Source of the DNA: Syntrophaceae bacterium
GTDB taxonomy: Bacteria > Desulfobacterota > Syntrophia > Syntrophales > UBA2185
Direction: 5' to 3'
DNA: 7,054 nt
NCBI GenBank assembly: GCA_017885225.1
Contig: JAFNGM010000173.1
Coordinates: 15,235 to 22,288 of the forward strand
In this document: one piece after another, positions 1-6,943 of the stretch
Layout of the letters: each line of letters opens with the position of its first letter
How positions within the stretch are numbered: position 1 is the stretch's first letter
Position numbers and translations under genes: made by a program
The notes under the pieces: generated by a model
Databases searched by the model: none
What the model saw: only the letters and a program-made list of their open reading frames with translations
Told to the model about the DNA's origin: nothing

Positions 1-2270
1 CCCTCTTTCTGATATTCCCTGACGGGGTCCTTCTGGCCGTATCCTCTTAGACCGATGCCCTCCTTCAGGTGATCCATACTGAGGAGATGATCCTTCCAAT
101 GCGTATCTATAGACTGCAGCATGATGACCTTCATGAGGTAGTCCATGAGCGCTTTGCCGTATTCCTGCTCCTTATTATGAAGCAGTGTTTTTACCCTTGA
201 AATGATGGTTTCCTTCATACCATCTATTCCCATATTGCCGGAGTTCTCAACGAGATGCAGACGGAGAGTAAACTGTTTGAATACTCGATCATCGAGGCCC
301 TTCAGGTTCCATTCTTCAGGATGAGATTTCTCATCTACATATTCCGGGATTAGCACCTCTACAATTTCTTCCAGCATTTCTTCAATATCGGCCGACAGAT
401 CTTCTCCCTTCAGCACCCTTTTTCGCTGCTCATAAATAACCTGCCTCTGCCTGTTCATTACGTCGTCAAACTCAAGGAGATGCTTGCGAATATCGAAATT
501 ATGGGATTCCACCCTCTTTTGTGCATTCTCTATGGCCTTGGAAATAAGCTTGTGCTCAATCGGCTGATTCTCTTCCATGCCAATACGGTCCATTACGGAT
601 GAAATTCGTTCGGCACCAAATATCCTGAGAAGATCATCCTCGAGAGCAAGATAGAACTGCGAAGAACCCATATCTCCTTGGCGTCCCGATCGTCCTCTGA
701 GCTGGTTGTCAATGCGACGACTCTCATGTCTTTCTGTCCCGAGAATATGAAGACCCCCGAGTTCAGCTACCCCTTCGCCAAGCTTTATATCGGTTCCGCG
801 ACCGGCCATATTAGTCGATATGGTCACCATGCCAGGTTGTCCAGCCTGGGCAACGATTTCCGCTTCCCTTTCATGATGTTTCGCATTGAGAACATGATGC
901 TTGATTCCGGTTCGCGAAAGATATCTGCTTAATAGTTCAGATTTTTCAATGGATATGGTACCCACGAGGACAGGTCTTTTTTCTTTGTGTAGCGCTTTAA
1001 TCTCTTCAATAACGGCATTAAATTTTTCCGCTTCAGTTTTGTAAATTATATCAGAATTATCGACTCGGATCATCGGCATGTTTGTCGGAATTACCATAAC
1101 ATCGAGGTTATAAATTTTCTTAAATTCAGCTGCCTCCGTATCGGCTGTTCCCGTCATGCCGGCCAGTTTTTTATACATCCTAAAGTAATTTTGGAAAGTT
1201 ATTGATGCAAGTGTTTGATTTTCCCTCTCTATCTTTACCTTTTCCTTAGCTTCAAGGGCCTGATGAAGACCATCGCTGTAACGTCTTCCCGGCATGACCC
1301 TTCCCGTGAATTCATCAACAATAATAACTTTCCCTTCCGTAACCAGATAATCCACATCACTCTTAAAGAGTGCGTGTGCTTTCAACGCCTGGTTCACATG
1401 ATGAAGGAGTTCGATATTTCTCGGTTCAAAGAGGTTCTGAACTTTCAGATAATTCTCTGCACGGGCAACACCCTCTTCCGTCAGAGCAACGGTGCGGCTC
1501 TTTTCATCAATCGTGTAATCCTTGTCTCTTCTTAATCGCGGTATTATCTGATTGATTCTGTAGTACTTATCCGTTGACTCTTCCGATGGTCCTGAAATTA
1601 TGAGCGGCGTCCTCGCTTCATCAACGAGGATACTATCCACCTCATCAACAATGGCATAATTAAAGTCACGCTGCACGTAATCATCAAGGCTGAACTTCAT
1701 ATTATCGCGGAGGTAGTCGAAACCAAATTCATTGTTTGTACCGTACGTGATGTCCGCCCGATATGCCTCCCTTCTTTCGTGATCATCCATGCCATGGACA
1801 ATGACACCGACAGTAAGGCCAAGAAACGTATAAATGGGGCCCATCCACCCCGCATCTCTCTTTGCCAGATAATCATTTACGGTAACCAAATGACACCCTT
1901 CTCCGGCGAGGGCATTTAAATAAAGCGGCATTGTCGCCGCGAGGGTTTTCCCCTCCCCCGTTTTCATCTCGGCAATCTTTCCCTCATGGAGTACCAATCC
2001 TCCTATTATTTGAACATCGAAAGGTCTCATGAGCAAAGTTCGTCTGGCAGCCTCCCTCGCCACAGCAAATGCCTCGATCAGTATGTCATCAAGTTCAGTT
2101 CCATTTTTTAATTTTTCCCTGAAATATGAAGTTTTTGCCCTCAGCTCCCCATCACTTAAGCCTGTTATAGTTGATTCCAGATTATTTATTTCTTCAAGGA
2201 TTAAAGACAGTCGTTTTAATTCGCGATCATTTTTACTGCCGATTACCTTTTCCAATAGTGAAAAAAGCAT
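1..2270 (-). CDS. secA: SecA preprotein translocase ATPase (C-terminus cut by window edge)
   Basis: SecA is the cytoplasmic ATPase that pushes unfolded preproteins through SecYEG. The reading frame is open over 756 codons with no stop or frameshift. Motifs seen in order: Walker A MKTGEGKT (about residues 102-109); [14 protein letters not shown] (about 178-191); Walker B and following [14 protein letters not shown] (about 209-222); [10 protein letters not shown] in the middle; [10 protein letters not shown] (about 484-493) and [11 protein letters not shown] of the second nucleotide-binding fold; then the helical-wing/scaffold segment [21 protein letters not shown] near the left edge. Motif spacing at the N-terminus matches E. 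coli SecA residue for residue. The family is usually 830-900 residues, so roughly 80-140 residues are missing, including any C-terminal zinc-binding tail. The ATG at 2268-2270 is chosen because the protein then starts [17 protein letters not shown], typical for SecA, and AGAGGG lies just upstream. It follows the M23 peptidase gene on the same strand and may share its promoter. Confidence 0.98.
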   Translation of the reverse strand, partial: MLFSLLEKVIGSKNDRELKRLSLILEEINNLESTITGLSDGELRAKTSYFREKLKNGTELDDILIEAFAVAREAARRTLLMRPFDVQIIGGLVLHEGKIAEMKTGEGKTLAATMPLYLNALAGEGCHLVTVNDYLAKRDAGWMGPIYTFLGLTVGVIVHGMDDHERREAYRADITYGTNNEFGFDYLRDNMKFSLDDYVQRDFNYAIVDEVDSILVDEARTPLIISGPSEESTDKYYRINQIIPRLRRDKDYTIDEKSRTVALTEEGVARAENYLKVQNLFEPRNIELLHHVNQALKAHALFKSDVDYLVTEGKVIIVDEFTGRVMPGRRYSDGLHQALEAKEKVKIERENQTLASITFQNYFRMYKKLAGMTGTADTEAAEFKKIYNLDVMVIPTNMPMIRVDNSDIIYKTEAEKFNAVIEEIKALHKEKRPVLVGTISIEKSELLSRYLSRTGIKHHVLNAKHHEREAEIVAQAGQPGMVTISTNMAGRGTDIKLGEGVAELGGLHILGTERHESRRIDNQLRGRSGRQGDMGSSQFYLALEDDLLRIFGAERISSVMDRIGMEENQPIEHKLISKAIENAQKRVESHNFDIRKHLLEFDDVMNRQRQVIYEQRKRVLKGEDLSADIEEMLEEIVEVLIPEYVDEKSHPEEWNLKGLDDRVFKQFTLRLHLVENSGNMGIDGMKETIISRVKTLLHNKEQEYGKALMDYLMKVIMLQSIDTHWKDHLLSMDHLKEGIGLRGYGQKDPVREYQKE

Positions 2271-2276
2271 GCGTTA

Positions 2277-2282
2277 CCCTCT
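2277..2282 (-). promoter_or_regulatory. Ribosome binding site of secA
   Basis: On the minus strand AGAGGG precedes the secA ATG by 6 nt. It begins immediately after a run of nine T, so the Shine-Dalgarno sequence directly abuts the terminator-like element upstream. This supports the start at 2270. Confidence 0.6.
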
Positions 2283-2305
2283 AAAAAAAAACCGGCAAAT
2301 ACCGG
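2283..2305 (-). terminator. Possible intrinsic terminator or attenuator ahead of secA
   Basis: Read on the minus strand, CCGGT-ATTT-GCCGG can form a 4-bp G/C stem extended by one U-G pair with a 4-nt loop, followed directly by nine T. The layout is that of an intrinsic terminator, but the stem is short and would be weak. It lies between the M23 peptidase stop and the secA ribosome binding site, so it would act as a partial terminator or attenuator inside the pair. The fold is seen in the sequence; its function is inferred. Confidence 0.35.
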
Positions 2306-2364
2306 GCAGTGTGATTTCTCTCATTACAATTTCTCAATCCTGCGTCAAGGACTGAGAACCTTAA

Positions 2365-3270
2365 TTAATTCAAATATCTTCTGGGATTTACCGGCACACC
2401 GTTCAAGAATACAGAGTAATGGAGGTGAGAACCAGTGCTGCGACCTGTATTTCCGACATACCCGATCAGGTCTCCTCTCTTCACAATAGTCCCTTGAGTC
2501 AGACTACTTTTTAAAAGGTGGCCGTACCAGGTCGATATCCCATGTCCATGATCGATTTTCACAGTATGCCCCATTTCACGATCGTAAAACACCTCGATCA
2601 CTATGCCATCAGCAGGCGCCGCTATCTGAACACCTGCTCGTGCTGCAATGTCAATTCCCTTATGAAATTCTCTCGCTACCCCAAGCGGCGATGTCCTATA
2701 TCCAAACTCCGACGTAACCCATCCCTGAACAGGCCACGTCGAAGGTGTAGCGGCAATTATGGATCTCTGTTCTCTCAAATACTTCAGTAATTCATGAAAA
2801 CTACTTTTCTGGTCATTTGCATCCTTTGTGAGCTGATCAACGTTCTGACGGATTGTTGCTATTACTATCGTTTGATTCGACTCTGTGCCTGATGCATTCC
2901 TCATTTGCTCATTTATGGAACCGCCGATACCAAGAAGATGTCCTTTATATCGCGTATCTTCAATGTTCGCCATTGTCCTTATATTCTTATCGAGCTGGTT
3001 GAGCTCCTCCATTCTCACAGAAAACATGTTTACTTTTTCAACCAAACCATCGATCTCCAGCTTCTGTTCTTTCGTTTGTTTCCTTAATCGTTCCAGTTCG
3101 CTCCTGTCCCTTTTTATTTTAATATAGTCATAATATGCGTACATGGAAGACAGAGTAATAAGCAATAGACAGCACAGAAGTCCCTTTAACAGATTAGTTG
3201 AAAGCGTAAATTTCTTCGCGGAACTTTTTTTCTTGGGGATTATCAGGAAGGTATAAAAATTTCGTGGCAT
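2365..3270 (-). CDS. Membrane-anchored M23 (LytM-type) peptidase
   Basis: A predicted zinc metallopeptidase of 301 residues acting on, or structurally related to enzymes acting on, peptidoglycan cross-links outside the inner membrane. The basic N-terminus (KKKSSAKK, residues 13-20) precedes one membrane segment at about 28-46, giving an N-in anchor. A coiled coil follows from about 52 to 100, then a linker to about 175. The M23 domain spans about 180-301: EFHKGIDIAA supplies zinc ligands His203 and Asp207, YGHL carries His251, and GSHLHYSV carries His282 and the third zinc ligand His284. All expected catalytic positions are present, so it is likely an active enzyme rather than an EnvC/NlpD-type degenerate activator. 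The exact substrate bond cannot be told. The ATG at 3268-3270 has AAGGGA upstream, 6 nt away. secA lies 94 bp downstream on the same strand, a pairing I associate with deltaproteobacterial genomes from memory. Confidence 0.93.
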   Translation of the reverse strand: MPRNFYTFLIIPKKKSSAKKFTLSTNLLKGLLCCLLLITLSSMYAYYDYIKIKRDRSELERLRKQTKEQKLEIDGLVEKVNMFSVRMEELNQLDKNIRTMANIEDTRYKGHLLGIGGSINEQMRNASGTESNQTIVIATIRQNVDQLTKDANDQKSSFHELLKYLREQRSIIAATPSTWPVQGWVTSEFGYRTSPLGVAREFHKGIDIAARAGVQIAAPADGIVIEVFYDREMGHTVKIDHGHGISTWYGHLLKSSLTQGTIVKRGDLIGYVGNTGRSTGSHLHYSVFLNGVPVNPRRYLN

Positions 3271-3310
3271 CTTTATTCCCTTTTAAAATCCTTATATCGA
3301 CGAACTGTAA

Positions 3311-3339
3311 CTTTTAACCACAAACATCTCAAAAGTCAA
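3311..3339 (-). promoter_or_regulatory. Sigma70-type promoter for the M23 peptidase (and secA)
   Basis: On the minus strand TTGACT (3339-3334; 5 of 6 matches to TTGACA) is followed after exactly 17 bp by TAAAAG (3316-3311; 4 of 6 to TATAAT). Transcription would start near 3304, giving a leader of about 34 nt before the ATG at 3270. This is the best-spaced promoter match in the divergent region. Confidence 0.6.
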
Positions 3340-3378
3340 GGAGAGTTTATGTGCTGTGCAGAAAATTGACTTGACTTT
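3332..3378. repeat. 9-bp inverted repeat carrying both divergent -35 boxes
   Basis: AAAGTCAAG at 3332-3340 and its exact reverse complement CTTGACTTT at 3370-3378 are separated by 29 bp. Each arm contains a TTGACT -35-like box pointing outward, one toward the M23 gene and one toward the EF-G-like gene. The right arm is preceded by an overlapping second TTGACT (3366-3371). The repeat may simply reflect two similar promoters facing away from each other, or a shared operator. Confidence 0.55.
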
Positions 3379-3393
3379 GCAGGGAGTAATAAG
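3366..3393 (+). promoter_or_regulatory. Candidate promoter for the EF-G-like gene
   Basis: TTGACT (3366-3371) is followed after 16 bp by AATAAG (3388-3393; 4 of 6 matches to TATAAT). A second overlapping TTGACT at 3371-3376 with TACACA at 3395-3400 (spacing 18) is a weaker alternative. Transcription would begin near 3400, leaving a leader of about 50 nt. Confidence 0.45.
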
Positions 3394-3439
3394 CTACACA
3401 GCGCGATCATGAAGAACATTTGTTGCTGGTAATCGCAGA

Positions 3440-3445
3440 AAGGAG
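3440..3445 (+). promoter_or_regulatory. Ribosome binding site of the EF-G-like gene
   Basis: AAGGAG, within the longer AAAGGAG, lies 5 nt before the ATG at 3451. It is a strong Shine-Dalgarno match and fixes the start of the EF-G-like gene. Confidence 0.8.
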
Positions 3446-3450
3446 TTCCC

Positions 3451-5529
3451 ATGGTAAAATTTGATTCTAATGCTTTAAGAAATGTGGCTGTTGTAGGGCA
3501 CGGGGCAACGGGGAAGACGTCTCTATGTGAGTCCTTACTTTATATCGCCGGAAAAACAGATCGTCCTGGGAAAGTCGATGAAGGCAATTCCAGTATGGAT
3601 TTTGAACCGGAGGAGCAGAAGCGGCGCATCTCAATTAGTGCCGCCACAAATTTCTTCGAGTGGGAAAAGCATAAAATTACTATTCTTGACACACCGGGTG
3701 ATTCCAATTTTGCGTATGATACCAGAAATTGTCTCCGTGTTGCAGATGGTGCAATAATAGTGATAGATGCCGTCGGTGGTGTAGAATTTCAAACCGAGAA
3801 GGTCTGGGAATACGCCAATGAGTACAAGCTTCCCCGCATCGTTTTTATCAACAGAATGGACCGTGAAAGAGCTGATTTTGGGAAAAGCATCGAGAGTATC
3901 ATGAACCGCCTCGGTAAAAAGGCGACACCTATATTCCTACCTATTGGTGCAGAGGACTCCTTTAAGGGAGTCGTTGACCTCATACAAAAGAAGGCCCTAT
4001 TCTTTGATGATCTAAAAGGAACTTACAAATCAGGCGACATTCCACCAGATATGACAGACCTTGTTGAAAAATCGCGGGAGAATATGGTGGAAGATATCGC
4101 GGAATCCGATGATGCGTTAATGGACAAATACCTTGATACGGGTGAGTTAAGTCATGACGAACTCAAAACAGGGCTCCGGAAAAGTGTTATTTCAGGCAGC
4201 CTCGTTCCTGTCGTGTGTGGTGCCGCTTTGAAGAACATGGGTATTACATCCCTGATGGATTTAATTATACATGTCATGCCCTCCCCCTTGGATCGTGGTC
4301 CTGTCAGCGGGAAAAAACCGGCGACAGGTGACGCGGAGGCAAGAACCCCAGAGCCATCCACCCCTTTCTCCGCCATAGTCTTTAAAACCATTGCCGATCC
4401 CTATGCGGGAAGATTGACATTATTCCGCGTTGTTTCTGGAACGGTGAGCGCTGATTCGACATTTTACAATTCAACGCGCAAGATTACAGAACGTTTCGGA
4501 AATATCTTTTTCCCCGAGGGTAAAAATCAGAAATCTGTTGAATCTTTAGTACCGGGTGACATTGCCGCCGTAGCGAAATTAAAGGAAACAGCCACCGGCG
4601 ATACGGTATGTAACGAAAAATTTCCCATTATTTTTGAAAAGGTTATACCTCCGCCACCCATCATGTCCTTTGCCGTTGCCCCTAAGAGTAGGGGCGATGA
4701 AGAAAAGATCGTTTCGTCCATCAACCGGATAATAGAGGAAGATCCTACTTTGACCTTTCACCGGGACGAGCAGACCAAGGAAATGATTCTTTCCGGCATG
4801 GGGCAGGTTCACATTGAAGTATCCGTAGAAAAAATGAAGAGGAAATTCGGTGTGGAAGTAACCTTAAAAACCCCCAAGGTGCCATATAAGGAAACAATCA
4901 AGGGGAAAACAAATATTCAGGGCAAATATAAAAAGCAGTCCGGCGGTCGCGGGCAATTCGGCGATTGCTGGCTTGATATTGAACCGTTGCCCAAGGGCGG
5001 CGGGTTTGAGTTTGTTGATAAGATAGTCGGCGGTGTTATTCCGCAGCAGTACCGACCTGCCGTGGAAAAGGGAATTGTCGAAGCAATGGGGGAAGGCGTC
5101 GTCGCCGGATACCCTGTTGTTGATGTCAAGGTTTCTTTAGTAGACGGCTCTTATCATACTGTCGATTCCTCAGAAATGGCCTTCAAGATAGCGGGATCTC
5201 TCGGTTTTAAAAAAGGAGTCCTGGCATGTCAACCGATACTCCTCGAACCTATTGTGAATATCGATATTGAAATTCCGGATGAGTATATGGGTGATGTCAT
5301 CGGCGATCTGAACGGACGGCGCGGCAAAGTCCTGGGAATGGAATCAAAAGGAGTGAACAGAATCATAAAAGGACAGGTGCCCCTTGCAGAAATTCTACGG
5401 TATGCGCCTGATCTTCGCTCTATGACCAGCGGCAGAGGAACGTTTACGAACGAGCCCTCACATTACGAGGAAGTTCCTCCATTTATTGCCGAAAAGGTTA
5501 TCGCCGAGTCGAAGAAAGAACAACAATAA
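3451..5529 (+). CDS. EF-G-like translation GTPase, divergent paralogue (EF-G2 type)
   Basis: A 692-residue protein of full EF-G length and domain order. The GTPase domain has G1 GHGATGKT (16-23), G3 DTPGD (80-84), G4 NRMD (134-137) and G5-like CGAAL (256-260). Domain II follows at about 305-400, domain III at about 405-480 (LSGMGQVHIEV), domain IV at about 485-600 (YKKQSGGRGQFGD, then DGSYHTVDSSEMAFK near the tip), and domain V at about 600-685. It differs from canonical EF-G: G2 reads RRISIS instead of RGITI, G3 has Asp84 where EF-G has the catalytic His (DTPGH), and G4 has Arg for Lys. These features place it in the EF-G-like group related to Thermus EF-G-2 and mycobacterial FusA2, from memory of those families. 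Whether it translocates, aids recycling or acts under stress cannot be read from the sequence. It has its own leader and promoter region, and no rpsL, rpsG or tuf is near, which argues it is a second EF-G. Confidence 0.93.
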   Translation: MVKFDSNALRNVAVVGHGATGKTSLCESLLYIAGKTDRPGKVDEGNSSMDFEPEEQKRRISISAATNFFEWEKHKITILDTPGDSNFAYDTRNCLRVADGAIIVIDAVGGVEFQTEKVWEYANEYKLPRIVFINRMDRERADFGKSIESIMNRLGKKATPIFLPIGAEDSFKGVVDLIQKKALFFDDLKGTYKSGDIPPDMTDLVEKSRENMVEDIAESDDALMDKYLDTGELSHDELKTGLRKSVISGSLVPVVCGAALKNMGITSLMDLIIHVMPSPLDRGPVSGKKPATGDAEARTPEPSTPFSAIVFKTIADPYAGRLTLFRVVSGTVSADSTFYNSTRKITERFGNIFFPEGKNQKSVESLVPGDIAAVAKLKETATGDTVCNEKFPIIFEKVIPPPPIMSFAVAPKSRGDEEKIVSSINRIIEEDPTLTFHRDEQTKEMILSGMGQVHIEVSVEKMKRKFGVEVTLKTPKVPYKETIKGKTNIQGKYKKQSGGRGQFGDCWLDIEPLPKGGGFEFVDKIVGGVIPQQYRPAVEKGIVEAMGEGVVAGYPVVDVKVSLVDGSYHTVDSSEMAFKIAGSLGFKKGVLACQPILLEPIVNIDIEIPDEYMGDVIGDLNGRRGKVLGMESKGVNRIIKGQVPLAEILRYAPDLRSMTSGRGTFTNEPSHYEEVPPFIAEKVIAESKKEQQ

Positions 5530-5620
5530 ACCGGGGTTCTCCTTTGAAGAAGGTACGTTCATCTTTTGCATTCAGGGACCGTTGATTCGATTGGATTGCG
5601 GGTAAATTTCGCTCAGACAC

Positions 5621-5649
5621 TTGAGTCCTTACATTCTTGAATCAATAAT
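5621..5649 (+). promoter_or_regulatory. Candidate promoter for the MogA/MoaB gene
   Basis: TTGAGT (5621-5626; 4 of 6 to TTGACA) and AATAAT (5644-5649; 5 of 6 to TATAAT) are 17 bp apart. Transcription would start near 5656, at or beside the first in-frame ATG. That would leave this ATG without a usable leader and favours the GTG at 5674 as start. Confidence 0.4.
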
Positions 5650-5657
5650 AATCATAT

Positions 5658-5667
5658 GGGGGAAGAG
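5658..5667 (+). promoter_or_regulatory. Ribosome binding site that decides the MogA/MoaB start
   Basis: The purine run GGGGGAAGAG ends 6 nt before the GTG at 5674. It lies downstream of the in-frame ATG at 5656, which itself has only an A/T-rich stretch with no Shine-Dalgarno match in front of it. Confidence 0.55.
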
Positions 5668-5673
5668 CCTAAA

Positions 5674-6165
5674 GTGGTCATCAAAGCGGCCGTAATAACC
5701 ATCAGTGATAAAGGCTCTCGAGGGGAGCGCGAGGATTTAAGCGGTCAGGAGATCATCACACTTTTGAAGGATATCGGCGCTGTTATCGCCCATACTGAAA
5801 TAATCCCCGATGAAAAAAAGAGAATTCGCGACACCTTGATTGACTGCGCTGATGCAAAAAGCCTTGCCCTTATTATAACTACCGGCGGAACTGGCGTAAG
5901 TCCGAGAGATGTAACACCGGATGCAACACGTGAAGTAATAGATAAAGAAGTACCGGGTATGGCTGAAGCCATGCGGCGCGTAAGTGCCGCAAAAACGCCG
6001 CATGCGATGATATCGCGGGCGGTTGTTGGCATTAGAGGCAACTCGCTGATCGTGAATCTCCCCGGCTCTCCCAGAGCCGTCCGTGAAAACCTCACGGTCA
6101 TACTGCCCGCATTGAAACACGCTGTTGAAAAAATCAGGGGTGATGATTCTGAATGTGCATCCTGA
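5674..6165 (+). CDS. MogA/MoaB-family molybdenum cofactor biosynthesis protein
   Basis: A MoCF-domain protein of 163 residues, probably the molybdopterin adenylyltransferase that activates molybdopterin with ATP before metal insertion (MogA role); some small MoaB-type members of this family are poorly characterised. Visible motifs: ITISDKGSRGERED at the N-terminus (about 8-21), TTGGTG (69-74), PRDVTPDAT (77-85), VPGMAEAMR (about 93-101) and NLPGSPRAVRENL (128-140). The RDVTPDAT sequence with its two Asp is closer to Mog than to E. coli MoaB. I start it at GTG 5674 (MVIKAAVITISDKG) because of the purine run just upstream and because family members begin within a few residues of this motif. The ATG at 5656 would add six residues. 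No other molybdenum cofactor gene is in the window. Its 3' end overlaps the convergent Mut7-C gene by 32 bp. Confidence 0.9.
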   Translation: MVIKAAVITISDKGSRGEREDLSGQEIITLLKDIGAVIAHTEIIPDEKKRIRDTLIDCADAKSLALIITTGGTGVSPRDVTPDATREVIDKEVPGMAEAMRRVSAAKTPHAMISRAVVGIRGNSLIVNLPGSPRAVRENLTVILPALKHAVEKIRGDDSECAS

Positions 6166-6601
6166 GGAAACTTTGAACTTTCTCAATATGTGTCCCGGGC
6201 CAGTAGACGCCGTTGCAATGTGGGCACATATGAAATTCGGTATGGCTGGCGAATATATAGTCCGGCACCATGCCGGAAATCTTATCTTTAGAAACTTCAA
6301 TTAAATCAGCATTACATCTCGCGCAGATGCTGAACATTCGCGCAGGATCCGGAAGAAAAGACAGCGTTTCCATAAGCTCTCTGAGCTGATCAAGTACATT
6401 ATCACTATGAATTATTACAAGATTCCCCGAAGGAAGTTTCCCGGCCACGTTCTTTTTTCTTGTGAGGGCAACTCGCCCCTCTTGAGCAGCCCTTTTCAGA
6501 AAGTCCCTGTCCGCATTTCCATGATAGAATACGGTATCATACCCTAATAGTCGCATCCATTTAGCTAATTTCCCCAGGTTCACATCTGTGATAAACTTCA
6601 C
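6134..6601 (-). CDS. Mut7-C domain protein with zinc ribbon (putative RNase)
   Basis: A protein of 155 residues matching the Mut7-C RNase family (a PIN-like nuclease fold). The N-terminal signature KFITDVNLGKLAKWMRLLGYDT (residues 2-23) contains Asp6, a predicted metal ligand, and is followed by a PIN-like core to about residue 88. The C-terminal half has two Cys pairs, CARC (93-96) and CPHC (126-129), that would form a zinc ribbon with the typical GVYWPGTH tail. The stretch usually read as LLTRD in the family is ALTRKKN here, so the expected Asp is replaced by Lys49. RNase activity is a family prediction, and substrates are unknown. I start it at GTG 6599-6601 since MKFITDVNLGKLAKW is the usual family start; a TTG 18 nt upstream (6619) is the alternative. 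Neither has a strong ribosome binding site, and GACGGG lies about 10 nt before the GTG. It follows the LapA-like gene by 23 nt, probably in one operon. Confidence 0.85.
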   Translation of the reverse strand: MKFITDVNLGKLAKWMRLLGYDTVFYHGNADRDFLKRAAQEGRVALTRKKNVAGKLPSGNLVIIHSDNVLDQLRELMETLSFLPDPARMFSICARCNADLIEVSKDKISGMVPDYIFASHTEFHMCPHCNGVYWPGTHIEKVQSFLRMHIQNHHP

Positions 6602-6624
6602 GTAAAAAATACCCGTCAAATCTG

Positions 6625-6942
6625 TTATTTTTGCTCATCGGGATTTTTATACTCTTCATCGAGAATAAGTTCTTTCTTGCTGTCCCTGACCTCTCTTCTG
6701 AGTTCTCTCACTGTTTTATTTAACTTATTTATGGTTCTGTTGAGCCTGAATCTCTCTACTATACCCATAAACCCCGTAAAAATAACGCCCACAAGAAAAG
6801 CTATAAACACCAGCATATACGAAGGTACTGCCACATTCATAAGGTCATAATATTTTAAACTGACTGGAAGCGTGTTTTCGAGAGAAAACGTAATAATAAA
6901 AAGCATGAGTATCACAAGAATAATAGTATAGATAACCTTCAT
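6625..6942 (-). CDS. LapA-family (DUF1049) inner membrane protein
   Basis: A small membrane protein of 105 residues. It has a first membrane helix at about 3-19, the family-typical SLENTLPVSLKYYD turn (20-33), a second helix at about 41-63, and a charged cytoplasmic coiled-coil tail (about 64-95) ending in an acidic stretch. This two-helix plus basic/acidic tail layout is that of LapA/YciS. In E. coli LapA works beside LapB, which controls LpxC and hence lipopolysaccharide synthesis; no LapB (TPR protein) is seen here, so that role is only a suggestion. The ATG at 6940-6942 is chosen because GGAGGG sits 5 nt before it. A GTG at 6990 in the same frame would add 16 residues and overlap the upstream gene. 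Its start lies 1 nt after the upstream stop codon, which points to translational coupling. Confidence 0.88.
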   Translation of the reverse strand: MKVIYTIILVILMLFIITFSLENTLPVSLKYYDLMNVAVPSYMLVFIAFLVGVIFTGFMGIVERFRLNRTINKLNKTVRELRREVRDSKKELILDEEYKNPDEQK

Positions 6943-6943
6943 T

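Larger units (their letters stand above)
5530..5673. other. Gap between the EF-G-like gene and the MogA/MoaB gene
   Basis: A non-coding stretch of about 144 bp, taking the GTG as the downstream start. I see no convincing intrinsic terminator after the EF-G-like stop: the only foldable piece is CCTT-TGAAG-AAGG with no following T-run. Read-through into the molybdenum cofactor gene is therefore possible, although a promoter candidate sits at the end of the gap. Confidence 0.5.

Noticed and set aside
2300..2345. Separate secA promoter with TTGACG on the minus strand in the 94-bp gap
   Set aside because: The only reasonable -10 (TGTAAT) is 14 bp away, too close, and better-spaced hexamers match poorly.
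678..2355. Plus-strand open frames at 678-932, 1215-1535, 1370-1555 and 2029-2355
   Set aside because: They lie antisense to the uninterrupted secA frame, show no family features and have no ribosome binding sites. The last only extends past the secA start into the gap.
2518..3127. Plus-strand open frames opposite the M23 peptidase gene
   Set aside because: The opposite strand codes for a complete M23 peptidase with all catalytic motifs; these are shadows.
3451..5529. BipA/TypA, LepA or tetracycline-resistance protein identity for the GTPase
   Set aside because: The full EF-G domain order with an EF-G-type domain IV (YKKQSGGRGQFGD and DGSYHTVDSSE) and a C-terminus without LepA or BipA features points to an EF-G-like protein; the G1 and G3 motifs fit the EF-G2-type group rather than TetM.
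5530..5560. Intrinsic terminator after the EF-G-like gene
   Set aside because: CCTT-TGAAG-AAGG is a short stem with no T-run after it.
5737..6300. 187-codon minus-strand frame across the MogA/MoaB gene and the end of the Mut7-C gene
   Set aside because: It overlaps two recognisable genes in other frames and its translation has no recognisable motif or composition of a real protein; 5745-6101 on the same strand is rejected likewise.
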